Origin: Bidens hawaiensis
Lineage: Eukaryota > Streptophyta > Magnoliopsida > Asterales > Asteraceae
Assembly: GCA_021521415.1 (NCBI GenBank)
Contig: JAIQDT010007353.1
Coordinates: 1-64,000, forward strand
DNA length: 64,000 bases
Direction: 5' to 3'
This document shows, in pieces, positions 11,451 to 21,934 of this stretch. The translations under genes were made by a program, and so were the position numbers. The first letter of the stretch is position 1, and every line of letters starts with the position of its first letter. The notes beneath the pieces are model-generated. The model did no database searches. It was not told where the DNA came from and saw only the letters and a list, made by a program, of their open reading frames with translations.

Positions 11451-11760
11451 GTCTGGAGTATCACAAACTCAAGTTTCAGAATGAAGCAGTATGCATCATC
11501 AAAACCAACTTTATACCCCTTTCACAGACTAGAGATATACTCAGTAGATTGTACTGTAAACCCCCTCCACATGCAACACATTTTTAAAAGAGACCTTTCC
11601 ATTGGTAAATTTGCCTGCTCCAACTATCTTTCATCCATTCTCATCACTTCCAAATGCAGCAGGTCCTTCATACTTTTCTTCATAATTTACAAGTTATCTC
11701 CTATTACAAGTCATGTGCGTGGAACATCCACTATCCATGTACCATACATCATTTACCTCA
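11451..11760 (-). pseudogene. Copia A protease region
   Basis: Around 11756-11700 the minus strand reads WYMDSGCSTHMTC, the copia aspartic-protease site. The same region is open in copia C (41541-41242), which shows what this damaged copy corresponds to. Here it is split by stops and is only recognisable by comparison. Confidence 0.65.
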
Positions 11761-11794
11761 GTGGAATGTCCTTGCACATAAAGAAACAAGCTGA

Positions 11795-13234
11795 TTAGTT
11801 ATGATTTGAAGTGCAAACTTCAACAGTTTGCATTTCATTAACAATATAATCATCAATGTCAGTTGGAACTGGATCCTCTTGCACAACTTCACATGAATCA
11901 TCAGATTTATAACCATATTCATCTCTGATTTCCCATTCTTTGACCACACATGGTTCTAATACTAGTTCCTCTCTTTTTACACTGAGTTTAGTAATTTCCT
12001 CTTTTGTCTTCCACTGAAACCCTCTTGGTTCAAACCCTTGCTTTAACATGAACTTTTCATCACCATTCAATCTACATAACCCTTTCTTACTGAACTTCTT
12101 TGACACATTGGAGTTTCTTATGCTTTCTTTGCCATGCTCATTTGACCTTTCATTTAACTTCAACATAGCTTTTAATCTCTTTTCTGCCTAAGCTCGATCA
12201 TCTTCTAAATCTTCATCACATTCTTCATTTCTTAGGTACTTCTCATACATCTTCTTGTATAGACCCAAGTCATGTCCAAAGAACTTATCAGGAACCACAT
12301 ACTCATCTTCCTCTTTATTCCAGCATGAATCTGTGTGATGACCATAGGTGTCACATTTCTTGCACCACACTTTGCCTAACCTTCCAAGCTCTTGTGATAC
12401 TCTGTCATTGATGAACCTTTCACTAGGTTTAGGCACATCCAACCCCAATGAGTTCTGAGCATATGTGCATTTGTTAAAATCTACTTGAATGGGTCCACAA
12501 ACATATATCTTTGGCTGTTCTTTTCCCTTCACAAACTTTACTTCTTTCAACTTTATTTGTGGACTGGTAGACCTTGCTTCTCTATCTGGAATTAATCTTC
12601 TTCTTGGCACATAGTCAGGATCTCCATATCAAACAGCTCATGATTTGAGAAAAATGGATAGATTGGTGGAAATTTGTCAACACCAGTAGAGCTCTTGATT
12701 CTTGTTTTCTGAGACTGTGAATTTCCACACAAGTCAAACACCTTGTGCTCAGCCCTCATCTTTTAATGGTGCTTTTTCAATTCGGTGGACTGCTCTAGTA
12801 ATCTTGGCACCTTTTCAGTTGAGATCTTCTTATTAGTCTCCTTTCCCTCTTCACCTTTGCAACTGCAGCTACAAGAGCTATATACCCTTGAAACATCTTC
12901 CTTTGTCTCCAAACCTTTCTGCTCTACCCTTTTTCTCTACACCATGATCAACTGGTGGAACTGTCTCCTTTATAACAAACTCACCCTCTTTACTGATAAC
13001 CACATTCTCATAGAGATTTACAAACTACTCTTTATCCTCAAAAGTTGACTTAAACTGCTTCAAGTACTCTTCTATATTCTCTTTGTCAACCTTCAAAGGA
13101 TATTTGTCACAAAATGGTGGTGGTACAGTTTTGTACTTATCTTCTGGTTTCATCTTCTCAATTTTATCGAACTTGTTCCCAGTTGACATCAAATTCTTCA
13201 AGAAATCAATCTTTATCTGTAGCTCAGTGTTCTT
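11795..13234 (-). pseudogene. Copia A gag C-terminal extension with second zinc knuckle
   Basis: Frames 13234-13025, 12610-12188 and 12166-11795 match copia C in order. The first gives a charged coil and VPPPFCDKYPLKVDKEN. The second gives CX2CX4HX4C as CKKCDTYGHHTDSC near its residue 86. The third gives KQGFEPRGFQW. A region of this size between the first gag knuckle and protease is longer than in standard copia gag. Stops separate the pieces. Confidence 0.7.
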
Positions 13235-13863
13235 TGTAACATCTGCTTTTCTGAGAATTATAAATAACATAAAGTTCTATAATTAACTGTGTGTCGTTAA
13301 CTTAATTGGGTGTGTTAATGTTTGGATAATAAATGGAATTAGAAGTGTGAGTGGGTTGTGGGGCCCATAGTCCTCTATACAAACCCATCCCCTCCTTCCT
13401 TTCACCACTTTCTTCCCTTTCACCACACACACACACACACTCAAGAATACACACATTTTCTCTCAAGACCCGAATCCGAATTCGAGCTAAAGCAAGGAAG
13501 ATCTTGGTGTTCAAGTATCTCAAACATCAAGAAAACATCCAGATCTTCGGGGTTGTCCAGATCTGAACCGAACTCGGAGCAAAAAGGTAAGCTTCGGCCA
13601 AAGGGTTAAGTTTTATGGTTAGAATCGACATGCAAACCGATGTAATGATAGATCGGGTTGTGAAATGTAAGAAAAACATGAACTTGGTGAGTTTTAGCCT
13701 CATGGTTGTATTATAGAACAAAAAGGTGACGTCTGGACTATGAGAAACACGGGTATACAAAGTTGGTACAACCCAAAACCCATTAAAAGAGTAGAATCGG
13801 GTCCTAAGGAGGAAACAAGAAGAAAAATGGCTTTAAAATGGTAAAAACGACGAAAGGCAGGAA

Positions 13864-13990
13864 TTTCGCATCGCACAGCCATGCGAAGCGAAATCAATAA
13901 TTTCGCATCGCACAGTCATGCGAAGCGAAAAAGTCATGCGAAGCGAAATTCCATGTGAAGCGAAATTCTTCCATGCGAAATTTCATGAAA
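13864..13990. repeat. CATGCGAAGCGAAA minisatellite in solo LTR
   Basis: Four to five imperfect CATGCGAAGCGAAA units are mixed with the inverted form TTTCGCATCGCA, so the array can fold. The gypsy D LTR has the same array with more units (43820-44055). Confidence 0.85.
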
Positions 13991-14008
13991 TTCTTACAGC
14001 TCAACCCC

Positions 14009-14090
14009 AGCCAGGGGCTCTGCCCCTTGGACCCTGCTAGGGGCTGCCGCCCCTAAACCCCGCTACCAGGGGCGCTGCCCTCGGACCCCC
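14009..14090. repeat. GC-rich hairpin triplet in solo LTR
   Basis: Three consecutive short inverted repeats of the form AGGGGC...GCCCCT (for example AGGGGCTCTGCCCCT) sit in otherwise AT-rich LTR. They recur at 44133-44213. Confidence 0.8.
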
Positions 14091-14414
14091 GTTAGTTGAG
14101 GGTTTCACTAACTTAGATGTAGGAAGTAGTTGTAATGGATAATTGACACGCGTAATGTGTTGTACAGTTAGCCGTGCACAAATGGAGAGAAACCAACTCC
14201 AGGTGAGTTCTAGCCCCCCCCCCCCCTATCTGTTATGTTTTCGGGGCTGTGTGAATACTCCCATGTGATAGTTAATACATTTACTTGAATCGTAAGTGTA
14301 TGATACGTGTATGACTATGTATAGAATGCTATTATTATATAATGATTATATGTATGATCATGTATATATATTATATACATGGGACAGGTATGGTGGTAAG
14401 GTTATTTGAGACAG

Positions 14415-14510
14415 TAGGGACCAGACCCTTATAATATCTGTGATGTTAGGGACCAGACCCTTATAATATCTGTGATGTTAGGGACCAGACCCTTCCAATA
14501 TCTGTGATGT
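14415..14510. repeat. 32-bp tandem repeat, three copies, in solo LTR
   Basis: The unit begins TAGGGACCAGACCCTTATAA and ends ATCTGTGATGT. There are three copies here and four in the gypsy D LTR (47653-47775). Confidence 0.9.
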
Positions 14511-14990
14511 CTAAGATAGAATAGCTTATGGTATACCATAGGGTTTTATGAAAGAAAGTATGTAAGAACGTATGCATGTATGTAAAGTATGTATGGAAGA
14601 AGTGATAGTAAATAAGATATGAATACGTATCTCCGGACACGTATGTGTATGGTATGAATGTAATGTATGTTAATTGATTAACTAGAACTCACTCAGCGTA
14701 GCTGACTTTTAGTATGCACACAGGCAAATAGGTTGAGGCAGCTGGCTTGAGGAGGGACACATGGCACGAGCTAAAGAGACTGGCATCCATGAAGAAGTAT
14801 CATGACTATGTTATGTTAATATTTATGAAAAGACAACTTGTATGTTAAGACATGATTTGATGTTTTGTAATGTAATGCATGAAGTTTTAATTATTCCGCG
14901 AAAGTTTTTATTAACTCTGATTTTAGAACTGTGTTTATGAGTAAATCTAACACCAAAGTAGGGTTACCGGGAACGGGGCCTTACATTCTT

Positions 14991-16771
14991 CAACTTTTCT
15001 TTAGTGTGCGTCTTCTTTAACCCTTCAACCTCAAGATTCAGTCTTGATTGAGTTTTGTAACTCTCAACACAGTCTTCTTCCAAGGTCTTGATTTGTTTCT
15101 CGTAAGTTTTCTCACTCATATCATAGACATTAATCACCACATCCTTCCAGCTACACTCACTTTGCCATTTGCCTACTCCCCTTTTCAAATCATCAATTAT
15201 TAGTAGGAATTCAGATGTTGAAGGTTAGAAGGTACCTGTGAACTAGATGATGCTCCTCAAATTTCATTAATCTTTGCCATGTAGCCAGCATTTGCCTTCT
15301 CCATCTCAGCTGCATGATTAGTCCAGTTAAATTCACCATCTAGATATACCATAGTGACAACCACATTCCCTTGATCCTTTCCTTGATTGGTTCAGCCAGC
15401 TTGCCCCCTATTCAGGTTGGTCTATAGTTGCAGTTGGTTGTTCTTAGGCTGGTGCTAGGTCTATTATTGTCATTGCTGAGGAAAAGGATTTTGGCTCGAT
15501 GGTTGGTTTCTTGGCTGGTAGTTCTATTGATTCTGATTTTGATTTTGATAAAATTGAATTTGATTGACTTGGTTCCCATATTGCCTAGGAAAATTACACT
15601 CCCTTGCAAAGTGTCCAGGTTACTGACAATTGAAGCAGGTGGCCTTTGACTTGTCCAAATAGATTCTATCACTAGCACCAGAGAAATTTGATCTCCCTGT
15701 CATATTATAAAGCATCTTGCTTCTAATAGCTAGCATGATAGCTTGCCACTTTAACTCCATGTCTTCCAAATCATCAGCATCAATCTTTTTAAGGTCTTCT
15801 TGAACCACACTCGTATGGATCAGATTCTTAGTCACAAATGCATTACAAGATTCAGTGAACATTGAAAACAAAGCCTGATAGTCATTTCCTTGGCTTGAGT
15901 TGTTTTGAATATATAGAGGATGTCCACTTGCTGCTAATGCATTATTATTGTCTTCCAGCATCTGCAAATTGAATCTTTGTTGGCTTGATCCAGAAGCATT
16001 AGCATACACTCTTGGTGTTTCTGAAGTCAAAGAGTTGAAGTCTGATGGTTCTTCAACTATTGGGTGTTGCTATTGAGATCATGTTAAAAGATTACCCATT
16101 GGTGCAATCAAGGTATTGGATACCGGGAAGCTTGGTCTTTCTTCTTAAATCATATTATTTTCGATCATCTCATGCTCAGCTGCTTGAAGAAAGGAGATAA
16201 CATCATCCAACTTGAAATTTGGAAAGTTCACCTTCTCCTTGATGAACTTACTTGCAGTACACCATTCACCAGGCAATGAAGAAAGTAGCTTCTTGTTCAA
16301 CTCAAAGTGAGATATCTGGAGATCTGTAGTCCTTATTTCATTCACGATTGCTATGAATATTTGCAATGTTGACTTTAGTCTCTCTCCTTCCTTAAACTTG
16401 AAGCGATCTAGCTTTTGCTTCAATATGTCCTTCTTGATGTCTCTAAGCTCCGCATTCCCTTCAAACATTTCAACAATAGCATCATACATGGCCTTAGGAT
16501 TTGTATGATGATTCCCACTAGTCAATATTTCCCATGACAACCCTAACTTCAGCATAGAAAGAGCCTTATCATCTCTTCTTTTCATTTGCCTTTCCAGCAC
16601 TTGATTGGCGTTTGGTGCATCTGTTGGCACATAAGGGCCATCTTTAATTAAAGCCCAAAGATCCTTGTCGTTATAGTTTACCGCAGCCTCAAACAGCACA
16701 TTCCATTTAATATAGTTCTCTTGGCCTAGTAGTCTCGGGATCTTGTTGGTAGAAACTTCTTGATCGTCCAT
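14991..16771 (-). pseudogene. Copia A gag, N-terminal part
   Basis: The start ATG is at 16771 (MDDQEVSTNKIPRLLGQENY). The frame 16771-16145 has the gag region typical of copia (DNQ-LWALIKDGP type; LSSLPGEW). In-frame stops follow (TAA at 16145 and two more by 16060). The same frame then runs through 16030-15620 to the zinc knuckle, where CX2CX4HX4C carries a stop after CFNCQ. A Q/N-rich spacer and a coiled-coil piece (15188-14991, SEKTYEKQIKTLEEDC) follow, where the solo LTR enters. Gag would assemble the virus-like particle. Confidence 0.82.
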
Positions 16772-16858
16772 ACTCTCTCTTGACTACCTTAGATCTGACA
16801 CAAAAACCTTTCACGATCACTAAGTTTCTAACACAGTGGTCTTCAAATAGAGTAAAAA

Positions 16859-16870
16859 GCTCTGATAACA
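16859..16870 (-). promoter_or_regulatory. Primer-binding site of copia A
   Basis: Minus strand TGTTATCAGAGC, two bases after the LTR end, differs by one base from the initiator-Met tRNA complement TGGTATCAGAGC. Confidence 0.8.
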
Positions 16871-16872
16871 TT

Positions 16873-17882
16873 CGTCAGGATCGGGATCTCGTGTTACACT
16901 TAAAACAATTAACAAGAACACACACACACGAAATCAATATATGTGAAGATCCACTGATTATATCCGGCGGAATCAGTTATAATCAGGATGTTGGAATAGC
17001 ACTATGATTGAAGAAAAACAACTCACAGATATACTTAAAATATTTCCAGTATATTCATATAATCACTCAAGAACAATGGAAGTGTTTAGGGTTTGCATGG
17101 AACGTCTAGGGTTTAGTATTCAATGACGGTCATACTAGGTTTGCATGAATCATGACTTAGTCTCTCATTAATCTTTTATGCACACATGTACCTATTTTTA
17201 AACCTAGTATTCTTTATATAGGCCCGTAGAGGTTCCTTCTAGTAGCCATAATGATTACAAAATACAATAAAAAAATATTCAAGTGTAAACTAGGTCTTCG
17301 AGTATGATATACCCTTGTCGAGCAGACCTTGTAACATTGAGTATGCTCAAAATATGTCTTCGAGCAACCTTTACTTCGAATATTTTAGCAGACTTCAATC
17401 TTCATGACATATCCCAACTTTGCTCGGACAAATCCCATGAGCAAACATATTCTTCTAGATCTCTTCCATCTTCACTAATGTTTATTGAGAACAACTCCAG
17501 TATGCTAGGGTACTGAAACTTGCTTGAGATTGACCAATGCTCGAAGCTTTACTTAGAACATATTGAGATCACCCTTTATTGTATCCATGCTCGACCCACC
17601 AATATACTCGTAAACTTTTGTTTAAGCTCAGATAGATTAAGTGTTTGCTCCAATTGCAAACTGTGCTTGATGAAGAACATCCTTACTCGACGAAGTGTAA
17701 CATGCTCAAAACTTTCAACGCTTATAAGAATTCCAAAAGATAATCTTACATGAGTAAGATATCATGCTCGAGCTAGCAAAAGTCATGCTCGAAGGTCCAA
17801 GCATGCTCGAGTTTCATACTTAGCTATTTTGCGAGGAGCTTGAGAAGATTCCAATCATACTTTTCCAATTTCTGACCCAACA
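16873..17882 (-). repeat. Copia A 5' LTR (about 1010 bp)
   Basis: The minus strand starts TGTTGGGTCAGAAATTGG and ends GATCCTGACG, with the terminal CA mutated to CG. It aligns with copia B's 3' LTR (25758-26804). It holds at least five TGCTCGA motifs upstream of its TATA box. The base after the LTR begins TATTA, the possible target-site copy. Confidence 0.88.
17213..17220 (-). promoter_or_regulatory. TATA box in copia A LTR
   Basis: Minus strand TATATAAAG lies downstream of the TGCTCGA-rich part of the LTR, at the place where copia B has CTATAAATAC. It is the predicted start of the genomic RNA. Confidence 0.6.
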
Positions 17883-18151
17883 TATTATCATTAACTAATT
17901 TATACGTCATGTACACAATTTTGTAACAAGAAATACAAAGAAATGATAAGAGAACAATCACAAAAATTTTTCCAATTATTTTGATAACCTAAATCTAGTG
18001 TCTTCTCTAAGTATCATCCTCTAATGATTGTACCTGTAGTTTGTATATAAAATAAAGTCAACTAACAAGTAGTTGGTGAGAAACTCACAATTTGATATAA
18101 ATAGGTAAATAAAATCATACAATTCTATGAACAAGTGTAAAACACCAGCAA

Positions 18152-18234
18152 GGTCCTTTCCAGTTGGTAACAACCAACGTACTCAAATAAACGCACGTAG
18201 GGGTCCTTTCTAGTTGGTAACAACTAACGTACTT
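18152..18234. repeat. Two direct repeats with internal hairpins
   Basis: GGTCCTTTCCAGTTGGTAAC at 18152 recurs with one change at 18202 (period 50 bp). Each copy holds a small inverted repeat, for example GTTGG-TAACAA-CCAAC. Confidence 0.75.
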
Positions 18235-18995
18235 GGTAATAACACGACAGTCCTGAGTGCAAAGGAGGGGGGCATATGATCATACTTATCGAAACCACCA
18301 CTTGAAATCGAAATCAACGCAAGTAAGCAAAAAAACACACAAGTCCATAATACGAATTGTAGTAGGATATACATGCTACCCTCAAAATTGTAAAGGTGTT
18401 AAAAAGGGGGTGTGAGAAACTCACATTTGAAATAGAAGTTAAACTTGAATTATAAACCGAAAGAGCATTAAAGAACCTGAAGCGATTGAACTTCATGAAC
18501 TATAATTAAAAATAAAAATAAACAAAATCTAACTAACGGGATCATAAAAGTTAAATTAATTTGGTTTTAGGAATGTTGTATTACTTTAATATATATCTTA
18601 TTTTAAGGCATCTTGAATATAATATTATTTTTAAGTTTAAACTAAATTTTAACAATTTATATTATTTAAATATTATTTTAACTATAAATTTTTTAATGAT
18701 ATGATAATCTAATAATTACGAAGCATGGATTTTATCTCAAAAACGATTACGTTAGCGAATTATAAATATTAACGAAAAGGTAAATAATATAATATATTAA
18801 TCGAAATTTTACAAACTTAATGAAAATGAAAAAGTTTGGTTTTTGGATGGTAATTGGAAAAATAAATTTATAATTAATTTGTTTAACTTAAAAAGACTTT
18901 ATTAGATTTATAGTGATTTTTCATAATTTTTAAAATGTTTATTTGGTTAATATAATTAAAGAAAATGGTTTTAAAAAAATAAAAACCATAAAACG

Positions 18996-19058
18996 GCCTG
19001 ACCCGGGTTCGAACCCAGGTCCCCCAGGACGCGCCTCAATGAGTTAACCAGTGGACTA
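18996..19058 (-). other. tRNA-like sequence with A and B boxes
   Basis: The minus strand carries TAGTCCACTGG (close to an A box) and, 33 bases on, GGGTTCGAACCC (a good B box inside a T-arm-like stem). The flanks do not form an acceptor stem, so it is not a working tRNA gene. It may be a tRNA-derived SINE head or a chance relic inside the LTR. Confidence 0.3.
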
Positions 19059-20096
19059 GTTTGTTTAGATGGTAAAAGAACATAAATAAAATCATTTATA
19101 TTTTAACCCAAACTTCATCATTTTCCTCAAAAACCCTAGGTTCTAAATTCCTTGATTTGGTTCCATGTTCCCTAAAATTAGTTTGGGGGTTTAGATTAAT
19201 GGCTCAAAATGAACAAAAACCATATATTACTTACCTGGTATTGTAAAGATTTGACGGAGAATGACGGTTTGGCCGGAACGAACTTTGACGGTTTAGTTCA
19301 TGTATATTGAGGGTTTATCTTATGAGCAAGTTAGTTGATCATCTACGTCCTATTTATAGGTTTAATTGGGATGTTTGACGTTTAAAGCTCGTTATTGGTA
19401 TTTAATTATTTCCGGCGGATTCTCGGAAGTTACTGGATGAAATTTGGCCATTATTTGATGTTATAACATGTTATTTTTTGATGATTATGATTCTCTGTTA
19501 TGCTCTACGAGTTAAACGGCATTTAATTGTGTTATAATACGCATTTGAACAGATTAAATGGCTGCTGGAATACTTCGTCAGTCGCCAGACGGCGGATGGA
19601 AAGAGTAATATCAGAAAAACCAGGGGAGGGGGGCTGGTATGGTTTGGTGATATTTTGATATTAAAAAATATATTTTTAATAATGTTACACTTTAACCCTT
19701 TAAGTTTCACTGATCTTTAAAAAGCATAATTAACATAGATTTACAAGTTAGTCCTTGAACTTTGGTATTTTCTTTAAAACATAAATTAAATAATATATAC
19801 AATCCAAACCTTGAACTTTGATAAAGGATTAAACTTGGAATATTTTTGCGCTAAACCTGGATAATTTGCAATTCGTTTAAATAAAAACTTTAAACTTCGT
19901 TAATTGAACAAAACGAATAGAAAACGAGTGAATGTAAATCCTCGTGAATATTATATTAACGATGAACGTTAAACACGAATGAAATGAAATGACAAAATGG
20001 TTCGGTTTAACGAATATGAATATGTATATAATAAATATGACGAGTGTCACATAAAATACGTGAAATGAAACTTTTGATTAATTAATAACATTATAA

Positions 20097-20098
<2 letters not shown>

Positions 20099-20144
<46 letters not shown>
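20099..20144. repeat. (TA)n microsatellite
   Basis: About 23 TA units; a second array of about 15 units lies at 20354-20384. Confidence 0.97.
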
Positions 20145-20148
<4 letters not shown>

Positions 20149-20350
20149 GGTTCAAATAAGAATAAGGAGTTTCCTATAAATGATAAGAACCAATAGATTT
20201 TTGACATGTGGCATTGTAACCTATGGTGAAAGAATAATTTTAGGAAACTATGTCGGTTTTTGGTAATTCTAAATCTCAACCATTGATTAACATGATCCAA
20301 TGGCTATGATTTATTCCTTGTCTTACTAGAAAACTACTTTTTAGTATAAC

Positions 20351-20353
<3 letters not shown>
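20145..20353. repeat. Short block between two TA arrays, possible non-autonomous DNA element
   Basis: A 209-bp AT-rich stretch bounded on both sides by TA arrays, with a phrase (AACCATTGATTAACATGATC) that I associate with dispersed plant Helitron- or MITE-like repeats. No terminal inverted repeat or reliable target duplication is visible. Confidence 0.25.
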
Positions 20354-20385
<32 letters not shown>

Positions 20386-20399
20386 GAAACCTCTAAAAT

Positions 20400-21410
20400 T
20401 GTAACGCGTGTTAATTTCTATTAAATGATGGAAGCAATGTAGAGTATGTACACCTTTCGGGATTTATCCGGCATTCCTTGGGGACCTTCCAGTCATTCTC
20501 GTAAGTCTAACAATTTAACATTTCATCCAAGTTATTAACATTTGCAAAGTGGAGGGGCTAGGATGTAAATATGATTATAACAAATTAAAAACCCTAACTC
20601 TCCAATCGGTAGCTTCAAGGAGGAGGTTCTCATCGTTTTTGTGCGTTCCGACCATCTTCCAGCCTCCAAAGTTCAATTCCAAGTCGGTGAAAACTTTATA
20701 CTAGTCTTTTACACCATAATCCATCATTATATCTCGCGTATTAATCGAAGAATCGCTATTTCTAGGCTTAACTAGTGGCTGTCCTTTTGAGCACTTTCGG
20801 GGATTTTTGATTGAGGTTCTTGTTCCATAATCTTCTTAGGTATGTCTAGCATAACATACTTTAATTTCGTGAGCCATGGTTTTCGTTTGATTGGTCAATT
20901 AGTGATAGACTGAAAACTAGTGTTCGGTTGTCTAGATTGTTAAATTGTTGCGTTTAGCGCGAGGTTTGAAGGAATTGACAACCAATTCAGTTTGTGTAGC
21001 TTCGGTTTGATGTATGGGCTGTGAAAAAATTAATTTTTTAAGTACTGTGGCTGAATTGGTTGTCGGTTACTCAAACGGGTCGGTTTGAAGGAATTGGTTT
21101 GAAGGGTTTGATGTCGGTTACACAAACGGGCTGAATTGGTTTGAAGGAATTAACAATCAATATTGAGGCCCGTGTTAGCATAAATATTTTGAAGGAAAAC
21201 ATTTATTTATTTATTTACTTATGATTTTCAAGGTTTTTGTACTTTTGGAATCTAAACTGAATTATAAACGTTGATTATATAAAACTTTAACTCACTCAGC
21301 TTAAGCTGATTTTGCATGTATGTTAGTTTAACTTTTCAAGTAACGAGAGGATTTTACCGCTTGGACGTGCTTGAGACTATTCGGACGGTTGAAGGCATAT
21401 CTAGTTGAAG
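20400..21410 (+). repeat. Gypsy C1 5' LTR, 3' end deleted
   Basis: It begins TGTAACGCGTGTTAATTTC. It resembles the minus-strand LTR at 39267-40595 more than the LTR at 37265. Compared with the latter it lacks about 250 bp at the end, including the usual CCTTACA terminus, and passes straight into the primer site. Confidence 0.8.
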
Positions 21411-21413
21411 AAT

Positions 21414-21427
21414 TGGTATCAGAGCCA
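21414..21427 (+). promoter_or_regulatory. Primer-binding site of gypsy C1
   Basis: TGGTATCAGAGCCA is the initiator-Met tRNA complement, retained although the end of the LTR before it is deleted. Confidence 0.9.
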
Positions 21428-21429
21428 AG

Positions 21430-21470
21430 GTTTGAGTGATCCGAGCATTCACGAATGCTTGGACTCAAAC
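21430..21470 (+). other. Two-part hairpin after gypsy C1 primer site
   Basis: GTTTGAGT (21430-21437) pairs perfectly with ACTCAAAC (21463-21470). Inside, CCGAGCATT pairs with AATGCTTGG (one G-T wobble) around the loop CACG, with a 3-base bulge (GAT) on one side only. The same architecture is at 48277-48315 with compensating base changes. Confidence 0.65.
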
Positions 21471-21755
21471 TGAAAAAGAAAAGACTAGAAATGCCAACCG
21501 CGTGTAGCTGCACGCCAAGAGGTAATTTAATTGTTTAGTCATTCTTATAAGTTTTAGAATTTCATTATGTAAATAATTGCTTAAGTGTTAGATGGAATGC
21601 TAATATTGTTCGGGGCAGGGGTGCTTAGGACGGGCGGGTAAAGTAAATGACTAATTACACTTGATCAACGTCATTAGCGGTTTACCATTACCTTACAGGT
21701 TCTAAATACTACTTGTACTTGACTGTGTTAAAGTTCTGTCTTTGTAGGATAAATC

Positions 21756-21934
21756 ATGGTTGATACTCGCATAGCTAAGAGAGGTTGTCCCACCGTACGT
21801 GGTCGTGGTCATAAGCCAGGTGCCGAGGCTGAGAGAGAGAACCCGACTCCGCAGCAGGAAGAGACCCCGATCCAGGCAGAGGGGGATAACCCCACCTTAG
21901 ATCATGCTGACACGAGGTTGAAGACTCGCGCAAA
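21756..21934 (+). pseudogene. Gypsy C1 gag, N-terminal piece
   Basis: ATG at 21756 opens a basic then Pro/Glu/Gln-rich segment (MVDTRIAKRGCPTVRGRGHK), typical of the start of chromovirus gag. The frame runs about 60 residues before foreign sequence begins near 21935. Gag resumes near 23085. Confidence 0.6.

Larger units (their letters stand above)
13235..14985 (+). mobile_element. Solo LTR of gypsy D family (1751 bp) in copia A gag
   Basis: It begins TGTAACATCTGC and ends GGGGCCTTACA, matching the 5' LTR of gypsy D at 43197-48257. TTCTT at 13230-13234 is repeated at 14986-14990, a perfect 5-bp target duplication. No internal region remains, so the element was reduced to one LTR by recombination. 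Copia A gag resumes without loss on either side. Promoter-like sequence (CTATACAAA, then a CT/CA-rich run) is at 13375-13460. Confidence 0.93.
10461..17882 (-). mobile_element. Ty1/copia element A, SIRE-like, 5' half only
   Basis: Minus-strand order is LTR (17882-16873), primer-binding site, gag with a zinc knuckle, a coiled-coil and second-knuckle extension, protease, then integrase. Integrase lying directly behind protease is the copia order. Reverse transcriptase, RNase H and 3' LTR are missing: at about 10460 the sequence joins gypsy A. A gypsy solo LTR (13235-14985) interrupts gag. LTR sequence, gag and integrase resemble copia B and C elsewhere in the window, so one family is represented three times. 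Confidence 0.85.
17883..20051 (-). repeat. Decayed, AT-rich LTR-like relic
   Basis: No coding frame is recognisable. The minus strand can be read as an old gypsy LTR: a TGTGACACTCG start at 20051, a TATA box CCTATAAATAGG at 19349-19360, and GTGAG-rich stretches (18080-18430) of the type seen near the ends of other gypsy LTRs here. It is truncated at 17883 by the copia A LTR. I cannot prove the boundaries. Confidence 0.35.

Noticed and set aside
12785..13048. An 87-residue plus-strand frame
   Set aside because: It is antisense to the copia A gag extension.
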